The notes: generated from the sequence alone by a model not told the origin. A stretch of DNA of 36,585 bases from an uncultured Ruminococcus sp. (GCA_902761695.1 CACWLT010000005.1:1-36585), one strand, 5' to 3'. Shown: positions 15,970-24,493, counted from the first letter of the stretch. Made by a program: numbers and translations.

Positions 15970-16086
15970 GAACGAAACGGCAAAATGAATCGAATTTACA
16001 GTTAGGAAACAATAATTTCACAATTTACGCAGCCACATCCCAGTCTCCGCTTATATGCTTCACGCATATATGTTTATACATCACAA
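15970..16086. other. Divergent intergenic region with a small hairpin
   Basis: The AT-rich stretch between the SLH operon and yitT holds no gene. It contains a 7-bp hairpin TATATGC (16052-16058) / GCATATA (16064-16070), just upstream of the yitT promoter, which could be a regulator site. Confidence 0.5.
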
Positions 16087-16115
16087 TTGACTTTTACCCG
16101 GATCCATGCTATAAT
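16087..16115 (+). promoter_or_regulatory. Sigma-A promoter of the yitT-family gene
   Basis: TTGACT (16087-16092) and TATAAT (16110-16115) are 17 bp apart. Confidence 0.87.
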
Positions 16116-16176
16116 GGAGTGCTGCCGTCGGCGGGTCATACCCGCACAAGGACGGCGCAGCTTGGGAGGCAGCGAC

Positions 16177-17058
16177 ATGAAAAACAAGCGGGACAGAATT
16201 CTCCGCTCCCTGAAGGCGGCGGTATTCATATTTGTGGGGAACGCCCTTCTGGCTTTCCTGGTGGCGGCCTTCGTGATCCCCCACGACATCATCATGGGCG
16301 GGACCACGGGCATCGGCATCGTGCTGGACGGGCTGCTGCCCATCGAGACGGCGGGCATCGTGCTGATACTGAACCTGATCCTTCTTCTGGCGGGACTCTT
16401 CGTGCTGGGGAAGAAATTCTTTCTCACCACCGTGGCGTCCTCGGTGCTTTATCCGGTGATGCTGGGCGTCATGCAGCGGATCCCGGGCATCGACAGCCTG
16501 ACGGACAACGAGCTCTTAGCGGCCCTTTTCGCCGGGGTGCTCATGGGACTGGCCCTGGGCATGGTCATGCGGGTGGGCTCCTCCACCGGCGGCATGGATA
16601 TTCTGAACCTGATGCTGCACAAGTGGTTTCATCTGCCCGTGGCGTTTTTCCTCTACCTGACGGACTTCGCCGTAGTCGGAGGGCAGGCCTTCTTTCACAA
16701 GCCGGAGAAGCTGCTCTACGGCCTGGTGGTGCTGGTGCTGGAGACCATCGTGCTGGATCAGGTGATGCTGTTCGGCACCGACCAGATTCAGATCTTCGCC
16801 GTCTCGTCGGAATACGAGGAGATCCGCCGCCGTCTGCTGAAGGACCTGGAGGCCGGCGTCACCATGGCCCTGATCGAGACGGGCTGCCTGGAGAAGCAGC
16901 AGAAGGGCGTGCTCTGCGTCATCCCCAACCGGAAGCTCTACGCCGCCACCGCCCTGATCCAGGACATCGACCCGGAAGCCTTCATCACGGTGACAAAGAT
17001 CAAAGAGGTCCGCGGCCGGGGCTTCACCAAGGAGAGAAAAACGCTGGAGATCCCGTGA
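16177..17058 (+). CDS. YitT family membrane protein
   Basis: This 293-residue protein has the YitT layout: an N-terminal block of five or six membrane helices (about 8-185, including VIPHDIIMGGTTGIGIVLDG and the GSSTGGMDILNLML motif) followed by a cytoplasmic DUF2179 domain (about 200-290; ALIETGCLEKQQKGVLCVIPNRK and VTKIKEVRGRGF). The family is widespread in Firmicutes and its transport role, if any, is not established. The start at 16177 was chosen because GGGAGGC precedes it and the membrane block begins there; the frame is open further upstream but that segment overlaps the promoter. It is monocistronic. Confidence 0.93.
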   Translation: MKNKRDRILRSLKAAVFIFVGNALLAFLVAAFVIPHDIIMGGTTGIGIVLDGLLPIETAGIVLILNLILLLAGLFVLGKKFFLTTVASSVLYPVMLGVMQRIPGIDSLTDNELLAALFAGVLMGLALGMVMRVGSSTGGMDILNLMLHKWFHLPVAFFLYLTDFAVVGGQAFFHKPEKLLYGLVVLVLETIVLDQVMLFGTDQIQIFAVSSEYEEIRRRLLKDLEAGVTMALIETGCLEKQQKGVLCVIPNRKLYAATALIQDIDPEAFITVTKIKEVRGRGFTKERKTLEIP

Positions 17059-17086
17059 ACGGGGGATCCCGCAGTCCGCGAGCCAT

Positions 17087-17126
17087 AACAAAAACTTCGC
17101 CGCCTTCGGGGGACGAAGTTTTTGTT
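17087..17126. terminator. Bidirectional terminator after yitT
   Basis: A perfect 13-bp stem AACAAAAACTTCG (17087-17099) / CGAAGTTTTTGTT (17114-17126), rich in A on one arm and T on the other, can end transcription from yitT and from the facing apbE operon. Confidence 0.85.
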
Positions 17127-17132
17127 CATAGA

Positions 17133-17332
17133 GGGGAGTCTAAATCAGTAAATCTGCATGCTGACCTTAGTTTGCTGTTTAAATAATAAACCCTTTCAGA
17201 CACTCCTTCAGTCAGCACAGCTGACAGCTCCCTCTGGGAGGGTGAGCGCTTGCGGTGGAAGGAGTGTCCGTCGACATCTGCGAAAGTTTAAATCGGCGTT
17301 CTGCCCTTGTCTTTGCTGATTTACAGTCTCCT
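17133..17332. repeat. MITE-like palindromic element
   Basis: The 200-base stretch has imperfect inverted ends: GGAGTCTAAATCAGTAAA at about 17135-17152 matches the reverse complement of the right end TTTGCTGATTTACAGTCTCC (17313-17332). Inside, GACACTCCTTC (17199-17209) pairs perfectly with GAAGGAGTGTC (17258-17268), and between them sit GTCAGC-ACA-GCTGAC (17211-17225) and CTCCC-TCT-GGGAG (17228-17240). No open frame is supported. This is the layout of a non-autonomous miniature element or a REP-type repeat; no target-site duplication could be pinned down. Confidence 0.6.
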
Positions 17333-17848
17333 TCACCGCAAAAAATGCTTCTTCATCACCGGGCGGAGGCGGAGGACGGCGAACTGGGCGGCGATGCCGG
17401 TGAAGAGGCCCGCCAAAATGCCGGACACCATCAGGACGGGAAGATAGTACAGTATGGCGGCGGTGCGGGTGACGGCCAGGGCCACGAGGATCTGCCCGAT
17501 ATTGTGGGCCGCGGCTCCCAGGACGCTCATGACCCAGATCTGTTTTTCCGTCAGGATGCGGCGCAGGGGGAGCATGATAAGCCAGCAGAGGGTTCCGCCG
17601 GCCAGGGAGTACCACAGGGCCATGATCTGCCCGGAGAAGACCCCGCCCAGCACGATGCGGCACAGAAGGATCGCCCCCGCGTCCCAGGGGCCGATGAGGA
17701 ACGCCGCCGTCACCGTGACGATGTTGGCCAGCCCCAGCTTCACCCCGGGGATGCCGATGGAGGGGATCTGCAGCTCGATGACGAAGATGGTCAGCGCCGC
17801 CGCCGTGAAGAGCGCGTCCAGGGTCAGCCGCCCCGCGCCTTTTTTCAT
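17333..17848 (-). CDS. Gx transporter family protein (HepPPS component I-like; EetB-like)
   Basis: The 171-residue protein is made of five or six hydrophobic helices. The sequence GIPGVKLGLANIVTVTAAFLIG, the segment CRIVLGGVFSGQIMALWYSLAGG and AAHNIGQILVA are the signature of the Gx transporter family, long annotated as heptaprenyl diphosphate synthase component I and related to ECF-type substrate-binding membrane subunits. GGGAGGGGGA lies just before the start. It follows NusG-II and apbE genes on the same strand. In flavin-based extracellular electron transfer loci, a gene of this family (eetB, to my recollection) keeps the same company. Transported substrate, if any, is unknown. Confidence 0.88.
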   Translation of the reverse strand: MKKGAGRLTLDALFTAAALTIFVIELQIPSIGIPGVKLGLANIVTVTAAFLIGPWDAGAILLCRIVLGGVFSGQIMALWYSLAGGTLCWLIMLPLRRILTEKQIWVMSVLGAAAHNIGQILVALAVTRTAAILYYLPVLMVSGILAGLFTGIAAQFAVLRLRPVMKKHFLR

Positions 17849-17892
17849 TCAGTCCCCCTCCCTTCTTAATCTGTTTTTTCAGTCGTCCGCCG

Positions 17893-18282
17893 TCAGCGGG
17901 AAACCGTGTCCGGAACGGGATCCCCCTCCGCCGCGGCGTTTTTTTCGATCCGGATCACCAGTCGGTGTGGCAGGCAGACAATGGGCGACGCGCTGTCGGA
18001 GAGCCATCCCGCCTCCACGCAGATCCGGTCCGGGCAGTCCGCGTCGATCACGGCAATGCGCCCCGGCTCCACCCGGATCACGTTGGCCCCCCTCTCGTCC
18101 GAAAGGGTAAACTCCCAGGGCTCCGTCACCAGGGACAGATCCACGGAGCGCACGGGAACCCCGTCCCGGTAGATGTTGGCCACCGTCCCCGGCGCGGGCC
18201 TTGTGTAGAGGATCAGGCAGGACAAAAGGGCCGTCAGGAGCAATGCGCCGAGGATCAGGACCCAGGTTTTCGTCTTAATCAT
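17893..18282 (-). CDS. NusG domain II-containing membrane-anchored protein (EetA-like)
   Basis: The 129-residue protein has one N-terminal membrane anchor (VLILGALLLTALLSCLILY) and an extracytoplasmic NusG domain II fold. The diagnostic segment is ADCPDRICVEAGWLSDSASPIVCLPHRLVIRI, with two conserved cysteines and a C-L-P-H-R/K-L motif. These proteins are not transcription factors; they sit with ApbE and Gx proteins in Firmicutes and are thought to take part in flavin- or quinone-linked redox chemistry at the membrane. The start overlaps the end of apbE by 8 bases, indicating translational coupling. Confidence 0.88.
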   Translation of the reverse strand: MIKTKTWVLILGALLLTALLSCLILYTRPAPGTVANIYRDGVPVRSVDLSLVTEPWEFTLSDERGANVIRVEPGRIAVIDADCPDRICVEAGWLSDSASPIVCLPHRLVIRIEKNAAAEGDPVPDTVSR

Positions 18283-19309
18283 GGCGGATCACCGTCACGG
18301 GCGCGGCAGCCCAGGTCCCGGCGGGCGTGAAGGTCTCCTCCAGCCCTTCCGAAACGAGGATCCGTCCGTCATCCGTCAGCAGAATCATGTCAAAATCCTC
18401 CGATCCCCGCCAGAAATCCGCGGCGGCCTCCTCCCCCATGACGAAGAGGGCGGTGGACAGCCCGTCGCAGAGCACGCCTCGCTCGCCCGCCACCGTGACG
18501 GAGATCAGGCCGTTGTCCACGGGGATGCCGGTTTCCGGATCGAGGATGTGCCGGTAAATCCGGCCGTTTTCTTCAAAATACCGCTCGTAGCCCCCGGAGG
18601 TGATGACCGCCCGGTCCGCCGTTTCCAGCACCCCCGCGTAACCGCTGCCCAGGGGATCCGCCACGGCAACCCGCCAGAGAGATCCGTCCGGCTTTGTCCC
18701 CAGGGTCTGCACGTTGCCGCCCAGATTCACCAGCGCCGAGGTCACCCCGGCCTCCCGGAACAGGGACAGGAGCCGGTCACCGGTATACCCCTTCGCCACA
18801 GCGCCCAGATCCACCATCTGCCCCTCTCCCAGCGTCACGTGATTCCCCTCGAGGGAAACCCGCCGCCAGTCCACCCGGGACACAAGGGAGGACAGCTCCC
18901 CGTCCGTGGGGATCCGGTAGTCTCCGGCGGTGAAGCCCCAGGCCCGGAGCACGGGATAGACGGTGATGTCCAGCCGTCCCCCGGTCCGCTCGCAGACGCC
19001 CAGCGCCGTCCGCAGAACCTCCGCCGTATCGTCCCCCACGTCTCCCGCACCCGTGCGGTTGAGTTCGCTGATCTCGCTCGCGGGATCCGTGACGGAGAAC
19101 GCTTCCTCCAGCGTACGGATCAATTCCTCCGCGTCGGAGAGAAGGGATTCCGGACCGCCGTATACCGTGAGGTCCATGACGGTGTCCATGGCGAAAACCG
19201 TAGCCGTCCGGGGAGCGGCGGGATCCGGCACATCCCCCTCCCGCGCGCATCCCGCAAGGAGAAGGCAGAGTACCGGCAGGACGCAAAGCAGGCCACGGAG
19301 GGAATACAT
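18275..19309 (-). CDS. apbE: FAD:protein FMN transferase lipoprotein (ApbE family)
   Basis: ApbE-type enzymes attach FMN from FAD to threonines of extracytoplasmic flavoproteins. The 344-residue product has a lipoprotein signal ending in LLAGC. Family motifs are AMDTVMDLTVYG, VDLGAVAKGYTGDR, ALVNLGGNVQTLG, HILDPETGIPV with metal-binding acidic residue, and LSTALFVMG. The first possible ATG is at 19333, but the -10 box of its promoter lies only six bases before that codon, so transcription would begin at about the ATG itself; the ATG at 19309 leaves a 20-base leader and a well-formed signal peptide, and is preferred. Neither start has a strong ribosome binding site. It leads the operon with NusG-II and Gx genes. 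No obvious flavoprotein target with an FMN-attachment motif is encoded in the window. Confidence 0.93.
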   Translation of the reverse strand: MYSLRGLLCVLPVLCLLLAGCAREGDVPDPAAPRTATVFAMDTVMDLTVYGGPESLLSDAEELIRTLEEAFSVTDPASEISELNRTGAGDVGDDTAEVLRTALGVCERTGGRLDITVYPVLRAWGFTAGDYRIPTDGELSSLVSRVDWRRVSLEGNHVTLGEGQMVDLGAVAKGYTGDRLLSLFREAGVTSALVNLGGNVQTLGTKPDGSLWRVAVADPLGSGYAGVLETADRAVITSGGYERYFEENGRIYRHILDPETGIPVDNGLISVTVAGERGVLCDGLSTALFVMGEEAAADFWRGSEDFDMILLTDDGRILVSEGLEETFTPAGTWAAAPVTVIRHD

Positions 19310-19339
19310 ATAGAATCTTTTTACCGTTTCCATACGGTC

Positions 19340-19368
19340 ATGATAACACGATCGCCGCCCTTTGTCAA
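19340..19368 (-). promoter_or_regulatory. Sigma-A promoter of the apbE operon
   Basis: On the minus strand a consensus TTGACA (19363-19368) and TATCAT (19340-19345) are 17 bp apart. Confidence 0.85.
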
Positions 19369-19410
19369 GTGCCTTCCGCCAAATCGGTTAGCCGTATCTA
19401 ACATCCGGAT

Positions 19411-19439
19411 TTGACAAGGCGGTTCCGTCATGGTATAAT
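19411..19439 (+). promoter_or_regulatory. Sigma-A promoter of miaA
   Basis: Perfect consensus hexamers TTGACA (19411-19416) and TATAAT (19434-19439) are 17 bp apart, making this the strongest-looking promoter in the window. It is back to back with the apbE promoter, about 40 bp away. Confidence 0.92.
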
Positions 19440-19471
19440 GAGAAGAATGAAAAGCGGAAGGACGGGATCCT

Positions 19472-20425
19472 ATGGAAAAAATCAGGACTGTGTCGGTGCT
19501 GGGCCCCACGGCGTCGGGCAAGACGGGGCTGGCAGTGCGGCTGGCGAAGCGGCTGGGAGGCGAGGTGGTGTCCTGCGACTCCATGCAGCTGTACCGGGGC
19601 ATGGACATCGGCACGGCCACCCCGGACATGGCGGAGCGGGAGGGAATCCTCCACCATATGTTCGACATCGCCGACCCCGCTGAGGAATTCTCGGCGGCGG
19701 ATTACGCGCGCATGGCAGCTCCCGTCATCGAGGACATCGCGGCCCGGGGCAGGCTCCCCATCCTCTGCGGCGGGACGGGCCTCTACCGGGACGCCCTTAT
19801 GCGGATCACGGACTTCGCCGAGGGGGACCCGGACGAGGATTTGCGGGAATCCCTCTACGCCTACGCGAAGGAGCACGGGAACGCCGCCCTCCATGAAAGG
19901 CTCCGCGCGGTGGATCCCGAGGCCGCCGACGCCATCCATATGAACAACGTGAAAAGAGTGGTCCGGGCCATCGAGGTCTTTGAGACCACCGGCCGCACCA
20001 AGACCGAAACCGATCGGGAACAGATCGCCGGGGACTCCCCCTACGCCGATATCCCCCTGATCCTGACCTTTGAGGACCGCGCCCTCCTCTATGAGCGGAT
20101 CGAGCGGCGGGTGGATCTGATGATGGAAGCGGGACTGGAGGAGGAAGCCCGTTCCCTGCTCCTCTCCGGAAATCCCGTCTCCCGCACCGCCGCCCAGGCC
20201 ATCGGGTACAAGGAATTCCTCCCGTACTTCCGGGGTGAGTGCTCCCTCGAGGCCGTCTCCGCCTCCATCAAGCTGGCCACCCGTCACTACGCCAAGCGCC
20301 AGATGATCTGGTTCCGCCGCTATGAAAACGCCCTCCGCCTCGCCCCTGACGAAAACGGCGTCATGAAAGACGGGGAACGGCTTGCGGAAGAAGCGGTCAC
20401 GCTGCTTTCAGCCCGTTCAGGATGA
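19472..20425 (+). CDS. miaA: tRNA dimethylallyltransferase
   Basis: MiaA transfers a dimethylallyl group to N6 of A37 in tRNAs that read UNN codons. The 317-residue length is normal. The P-loop is GPTASGKTGLA near the N-terminus; the catalytic aspartate is in SCDSMQLYRGMDIGTATP; LPILCGGTGLYRDALM, the ANNVKRVVRAIE-type segment (MNNVKRVVRAIEVFE), AAQAIGYKEFLPY and TRHYAKRQMIWFRR are all family blocks. GGAAGGA precedes the start. In many Clostridia miaA follows mutL or hfq; here it stands alone between the apbE operon and the mannosidase gene, with its own strong promoter. Confidence 0.97.
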   Translation: MEKIRTVSVLGPTASGKTGLAVRLAKRLGGEVVSCDSMQLYRGMDIGTATPDMAEREGILHHMFDIADPAEEFSAADYARMAAPVIEDIAARGRLPILCGGTGLYRDALMRITDFAEGDPDEDLRESLYAYAKEHGNAALHERLRAVDPEAADAIHMNNVKRVVRAIEVFETTGRTKTETDREQIAGDSPYADIPLILTFEDRALLYERIERRVDLMMEAGLEEEARSLLLSGNPVSRTAAQAIGYKEFLPYFRGECSLEAVSASIKLATRHYAKRQMIWFRRYENALRLAPDENGVMKDGERLAEEAVTLLSARSG

Positions 20426-20533
20426 AATACTTTACTTTCCGTCCAAAGTTAATAAAATAGTCACCAATTCACCGCCGTTCTGTGTTAGAATGGGGCGAAC
20501 TCCGGCAAAATCAAGAAAAGGAGATCTTTCTTC

Positions 20534-23500
20534 ATGAATAAGCAGAAAAAGCTCTACTGCGTGGCCAACGCCCATCTGGACACCCAGTGGAACTGGACCA
20601 TTCAGGATACCATCCGGGACTGCGTGAAGAGCACGCTCGAAAAGAACTTCGACCTGATGGACAAGTATCCCCATTACCGCATGAACTTCGAAGGCGCCTT
20701 CCGCTATAAGCTGGCGAAGGAATACTACCCCGATCTCTATGAAAAGCTCAAGGGCTACGTCGCCGCCGGGCGCTGGAACGTAGCGGGCTCCACCTGGGAC
20801 GCCATGGACGCCAACGTTCCGTCCTCCGAGGCCCTCATGCGCCAGATCCTCTACGGGAACGGCTTCTTCGAGAAGGAGTTCGGCAAGAAGAGCACCGATA
20901 TTTTCCTGACGGACTGCTTCGGCTTCCGCTATGCCCTGCCCTCCATCGAGGCCCATATGGGTCTGAACGGCTTCTCCACCCAGAAACTGGTCTGGGGCGT
21001 GGGCTCCCCCATCTATAACGAGGACGGCACCGTCACCCGCCCCGAGCCCGAGGACCGCGACGTCCCCCGCGAGGAGCGCAAGCCCCGCATGGACCTGGGC
21101 AAGTGGATCGGTCCCGACGGAAAGGGCGTGGCGGTTTCCCTTCTCGAGGGCGACTACACCTACAACTTCGACCGGGGCTTCGGCCCGGAGCACAGAACCG
21201 ACGACCGTCCCGTGGGCGAGCGGCAGGAATACCTCCGCGCCATCGAGCACAACGAGAAATACACCGGCGTGCCCTCCCGCTCCATGTACTTCGGCACCGG
21301 CGACTACGGCGGATCCTGCAAGGAGATCTCCGCGAAGATGCTGAACGAGGCCATCGACAGAAACGGCGAGAACCTCTATGAAGTCATCGCCGCCTCCACC
21401 GACGACATCTTCAACGACCTCACCCCCGAGGAATTTGAAAACCTCCCGACCTACGACGGCGAACTGCTGATCCCCCACGGCTCCGGCGCTGTCACCTCCC
21501 ACACCATCAACAAGAGATGGAACCGGAAGAACGAGCTGCTGGCCGACTCCGCCGAAAGAGCCTCCGTCATGGCGGCCTGGCTCGGCGCGTCCGAATATCC
21601 CGAGGAGCGCCTCCTCTTCGCCTGGCAGACCTTCCTGTGGCATCAGTTCCACGACGACCTGCCCGGCACCTCCATCGCCTCCGCCTATGTCTTCACCTAC
21701 AACGATTACGTCATCGCCCTGAACATGTTCGCGGCGGAGCTGACCAAGGCTGTCGGCGGCACGGCAAAGGCGCTGGACACCAACGTGAAGGGCACCCCCG
21801 TGGTGGTCTACAACCCCGTCTCCGTCAGCCGGAACGACGTGGTCACCGTGAAGCCCTTCTGTACGGACAAGAAGTACGTCCGAGTGTTCGCGCCCTGCGG
21901 ATGCGAGGTTCCCGCCCAGTACGACGCCGAAACGAAGACCCTGAAATTCGCCGCGAAGACCCCCGCCGTCTCCTGCGCCGTCTTTGACATTCAGGAATGC
22001 GACGAGCCCTCTCCGCTGGCCCCGGCCGTCTGCGTGTCCGACCGCACCGTGGAGAACGAGCGGTACCGCGTCACCATCGACGAGAACGGCGACATCTGCT
22101 CCATCATCGACAAGGTGAACGACAACACCGAGCTGCTCTCCGCCCCGGCAGGCCTGGAGATCGGCCCCGACACGTCCCAGAACTGGCCTTCCTGGGAGCT
22201 GGTGTGGACGGATTCCCTCCAGACCCCCGTTCAGGTGAAGGACAACGTGAAAATCGAGATCGCCGAAAACGGTCCCGCCGTCTGCGCCCTGAAAATCACC
22301 CGGACCCACGGCGGCTCCACCTTCGAGCAGACCGTGCGCCTCACCGCCGGCGGACAGCGCGTGGACGTGGAGTGCAAGGTCGACTGGTTCGAGAGAGCCT
22401 CCAACCTCCGCGCCGCCTTCCCGCTTGCCGTCTCCAATCCGAAGGCAACCTTTGACCTTGGTCTCGGCGCCATCGACTCCGGCAACACGGATTCCTTCCC
22501 CTACTATCAGCACGTGGTGCATCAGTGGGCGGATCTCACGGCGGAGGACGAAAGCTACGGCGTCTCCATCCTCAACGACTGCAAGTACGGCATGGACAAG
22601 CCGAACGACAACACCCTGCGCCTCACCCTCATTCACACGCCCCTCGCCCAGTTCTCCCCGGATTCCGGTCAGGACTGGCAGGATATGGGCCTGAACCTCT
22701 TCACCTACTCCATCATGGGCCACAAGGGGCCGCGGACCGGCGAGACCACGAAGGAAGCCGCCGAGCTGAACCAGCCCCAGACGGCCTTCCGCACCACGAA
22801 GCACGAAGGCGCGACGAAGCTGTTGTCCTTTGTCTCCGTCTCCGACGACGCCGCTATTATCCGCGCGGTGAAGAAGGAGGAAAAGGGCGAGCGCATCATC
22901 ATCCGCGTTCAGAACACCCTGGGTCACGAGCTGAAGGACGTGAAGCTGACCTTTGCCGCGAACCTGACCTCCGTCACCGAGACCAACGGCTACGAGGACG
23001 AGATCGCGCCCGTGGCCTTCGACGGCAATACCCTGACCCTGGACTTCGGCAAATACGGCGTCCGCACCTTTGCCGTGGAGCTGGAAAAGCCCGCCTGCGC
23101 CGCCGCGCCCGTGAAGTACGAGGCCATCGAACTGCCCTATAACAAGAAGATCACCTCCTGCAACCATCATCCCGACTGCGACGAGTTCGCTCAGGGCATC
23201 GCCTGCCCGAAGGAGCTGTGGGACGAGAAGATCGTGTCCTCCGGCGTGCCCTTCATCCTGGCTCCCGCCGTGGAGAAGAACGCCGTGGTTTGCCATGGTC
23301 AGACCGTCGCCATTCCCGAAGGCGCGACAAGCGTTTCCGTCCTGGCCGCGTCCGCAGACGGCGACACCTGCGCACAATTCGCTCTGGACGGCAAGAAGGT
23401 ATGCGTCCCCGTGCAGGACTTCCACGACAACGTGGGCGCATGGGATCAGCTGGTGAACGGCCACACCCCGCTCATCAAGCGCGACGAGATCGCCAAGACC

Positions 23501-24343
23501 TTCACCCACACCCATGGCAAGGACGGCGACCGTCTCTACCTCTTCGCCTACTTCTTCCGCTATGAGATCCCGGTGAACGGCGAGAAGACCCTGACCCTGC
23601 CGGAGAACGAGAACATCATCGTCACCGCGGCCACGGCCTCCTTCGACGCGGACAGGGTCGAGCCCTGGTGCGACCTCTACGACCGGGTGGAAAAGTCCGA
23701 CGCGCCGGAGCACACCCTGACCCTCATCAACTGCGCGGGTCATGAGACGAAGTACACCTATCAGACCGGCAAGGTTGCCCTGGTCCGCACCAGCCAGTAC
23801 GACGACGGATACATCTTCGAGGGCTGGGAAGGCGACTGCATCGCGGCGGAATACGGTCCCGCGGCCGTCATCCGGATGCCCGACCACGATGTCACCGTGA
23901 AGATCAAGGCCGAGAAGCTGGGTCACGACGTCCTGCTGAACAAGCACGCCACCGCCATCCACGAGTTCAACGAGCGGGAAATGGCCTGCAACGCGGTGAA
24001 CGGCAACGACCGGACCAAGTGGTGCGCCGCCGACGAGAGCGGCAAGCTCTGGCTGGAGGTGGACGCCGGCGAGGTGTACAAGGTCAACCGCTGGTTCGTC
24101 ATGCACGCCGGCGCTGTGGAGAGCCCCGGCTACAACACCCGCGACTTCAGCCTTCAGGTGAAGGTGAACGCGGACGACGAGTGGACCACCGTGGACTCCG
24201 TGGAGGGCAACAAGGACAACCAGACCCTCCGCAACTTCCCCGAGACCGAGGGCCGGTACTTCCGCCTCTGGATCGACAAGGCCACCCAGCACCGCGATCC
24301 CACCGCCCGCATCTACATGTTCCAGGTGTTCAAGGCGGAATAA
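20534..24343 (+). CDS. Large GH38 alpha-mannosidase with C-terminal accessory domains
   Basis: The 1269-residue protein begins with a GH38 catalytic domain: zinc ligands His14 and Asp16 in NAHLDTQW, the nucleophile Asp127 in LTDCFGF, and HQFHDDLPGT (370-379) carrying a further zinc-ligand histidine. A beta-rich middle region follows, as in GH38 enzymes. Near the end come a Listeria-Bacteroides-type repeat module (about 1070-1130, GYIFEGWEGD) and a discoidin/F5-8C-like module (about 1134-1269, ending ARIYMFQVFKAE). Such modules usually bind glycans on exported enzymes, yet there is no signal peptide. Bacterial GH38 enzymes of 850-1000 residues trim alpha-mannosides of host or fungal glycans. 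AAGGAGAT precedes the start. The gene is alone, with a weak possible -10 (TAGAAT, 20486-20491). Confidence 0.95.
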   Translation: MNKQKKLYCVANAHLDTQWNWTIQDTIRDCVKSTLEKNFDLMDKYPHYRMNFEGAFRYKLAKEYYPDLYEKLKGYVAAGRWNVAGSTWDAMDANVPSSEALMRQILYGNGFFEKEFGKKSTDIFLTDCFGFRYALPSIEAHMGLNGFSTQKLVWGVGSPIYNEDGTVTRPEPEDRDVPREERKPRMDLGKWIGPDGKGVAVSLLEGDYTYNFDRGFGPEHRTDDRPVGERQEYLRAIEHNEKYTGVPSRSMYFGTGDYGGSCKEISAKMLNEAIDRNGENLYEVIAASTDDIFNDLTPEEFENLPTYDGELLIPHGSGAVTSHTINKRWNRKNELLADSAERASVMAAWLGASEYPEERLLFAWQTFLWHQFHDDLPGTSIASAYVFTYNDYVIALNMFAAELTKAVGGTAKALDTNVKGTPVVVYNPVSVSRNDVVTVKPFCTDKKYVRVFAPCGCEVPAQYDAETKTLKFAAKTPAVSCAVFDIQECDEPSPLAPAVCVSDRTVENERYRVTIDENGDICSIIDKVNDNTELLSAPAGLEIGPDTSQNWPSWELVWTDSLQTPVQVKDNVKIEIAENGPAVCALKITRTHGGSTFEQTVRLTAGGQRVDVECKVDWFERASNLRAAFPLAVSNPKATFDLGLGAIDSGNTDSFPYYQHVVHQWADLTAEDESYGVSILNDCKYGMDKPNDNTLRLTLIHTPLAQFSPDSGQDWQDMGLNLFTYSIMGHKGPRTGETTKEAAELNQPQTAFRTTKHEGATKLLSFVSVSDDAAIIRAVKKEEKGERIIIRVQNTLGHELKDVKLTFAANLTSVTETNGYEDEIAPVAFDGNTLTLDFGKYGVRTFAVELEKPACAAAPVKYEAIELPYNKKITSCNHHPDCDEFAQGIACPKELWDEKIVSSGVPFILAPAVEKNAVVCHGQTVAIPEGATSVSVLAASADGDTCAQFALDGKKVCVPVQDFHDNVGAWDQLVNGHTPLIKRDEIAKTFTHTHGKDGDRLYLFAYFFRYEIPVNGEKTLTLPENENIIVTAATASFDADRVEPWCDLYDRVEKSDAPEHTLTLINCAGHETKYTYQTGKVALVRTSQYDDGYIFEGWEGDCIAAEYGPAAVIRMPDHDVTVKIKAEKLGHDVLLNKHATAIHEFNEREMACNAVNGNDRTKWCAADESGKLWLEVDAGEVYKVNRWFVMHAGAVESPGYNTRDFSLQVKVNADDEWTTVDSVEGNKDNQTLRNFPETEGRYFRLWIDKATQHRDPTARIYMFQVFKAE

Positions 24344-24379
24344 GCCAATCCCTTCCGACAACCGATCATAATCCTTCAT

Positions 24380-24411
24380 CCGGCGGATCGTCACAGGTCC
24401 GCCGGGTTTTT
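24380..24411 (+). terminator. Intrinsic terminator of the alpha-mannosidase gene
   Basis: The perfect stem CCGGCGGA (24380-24387) / TCCGCCGG (24398-24405) is followed by GTTTTT. Confidence 0.93.
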
Positions 24412-24464
24412 CATAAGAATTCCTTAAGGCTGATTAAACCTTCGTTAGAAACTGCCCTTTCCTC

Positions 24465-24493
24465 TTGCGCCGGAGGCCGGGACGCGGTATAAT
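24465..24493 (+). promoter_or_regulatory. Sigma-A promoter of the yccF-like gene
   Basis: TTGCGC (24465-24470) and TATAAT (24488-24493) are 17 bp apart. The same -35 variant and spacer are used by the macrodomain gene at 25067-25095. Confidence 0.82.

Noticed and set aside
17893..18282. NusG-II protein as a transcription factor
   Set aside because: It has a membrane anchor and only domain II with two cysteines; its neighbours are apbE and Gx, not ribosomal or rpo genes.
20432..24394. A very long open frame on the minus strand opposite the alpha-mannosidase
   Set aside because: It is the antisense shadow of a GC-rich, strongly codon-biased gene; its composition (Gly, Val, His rich) is unlike any protein family and it has no ribosome binding site.
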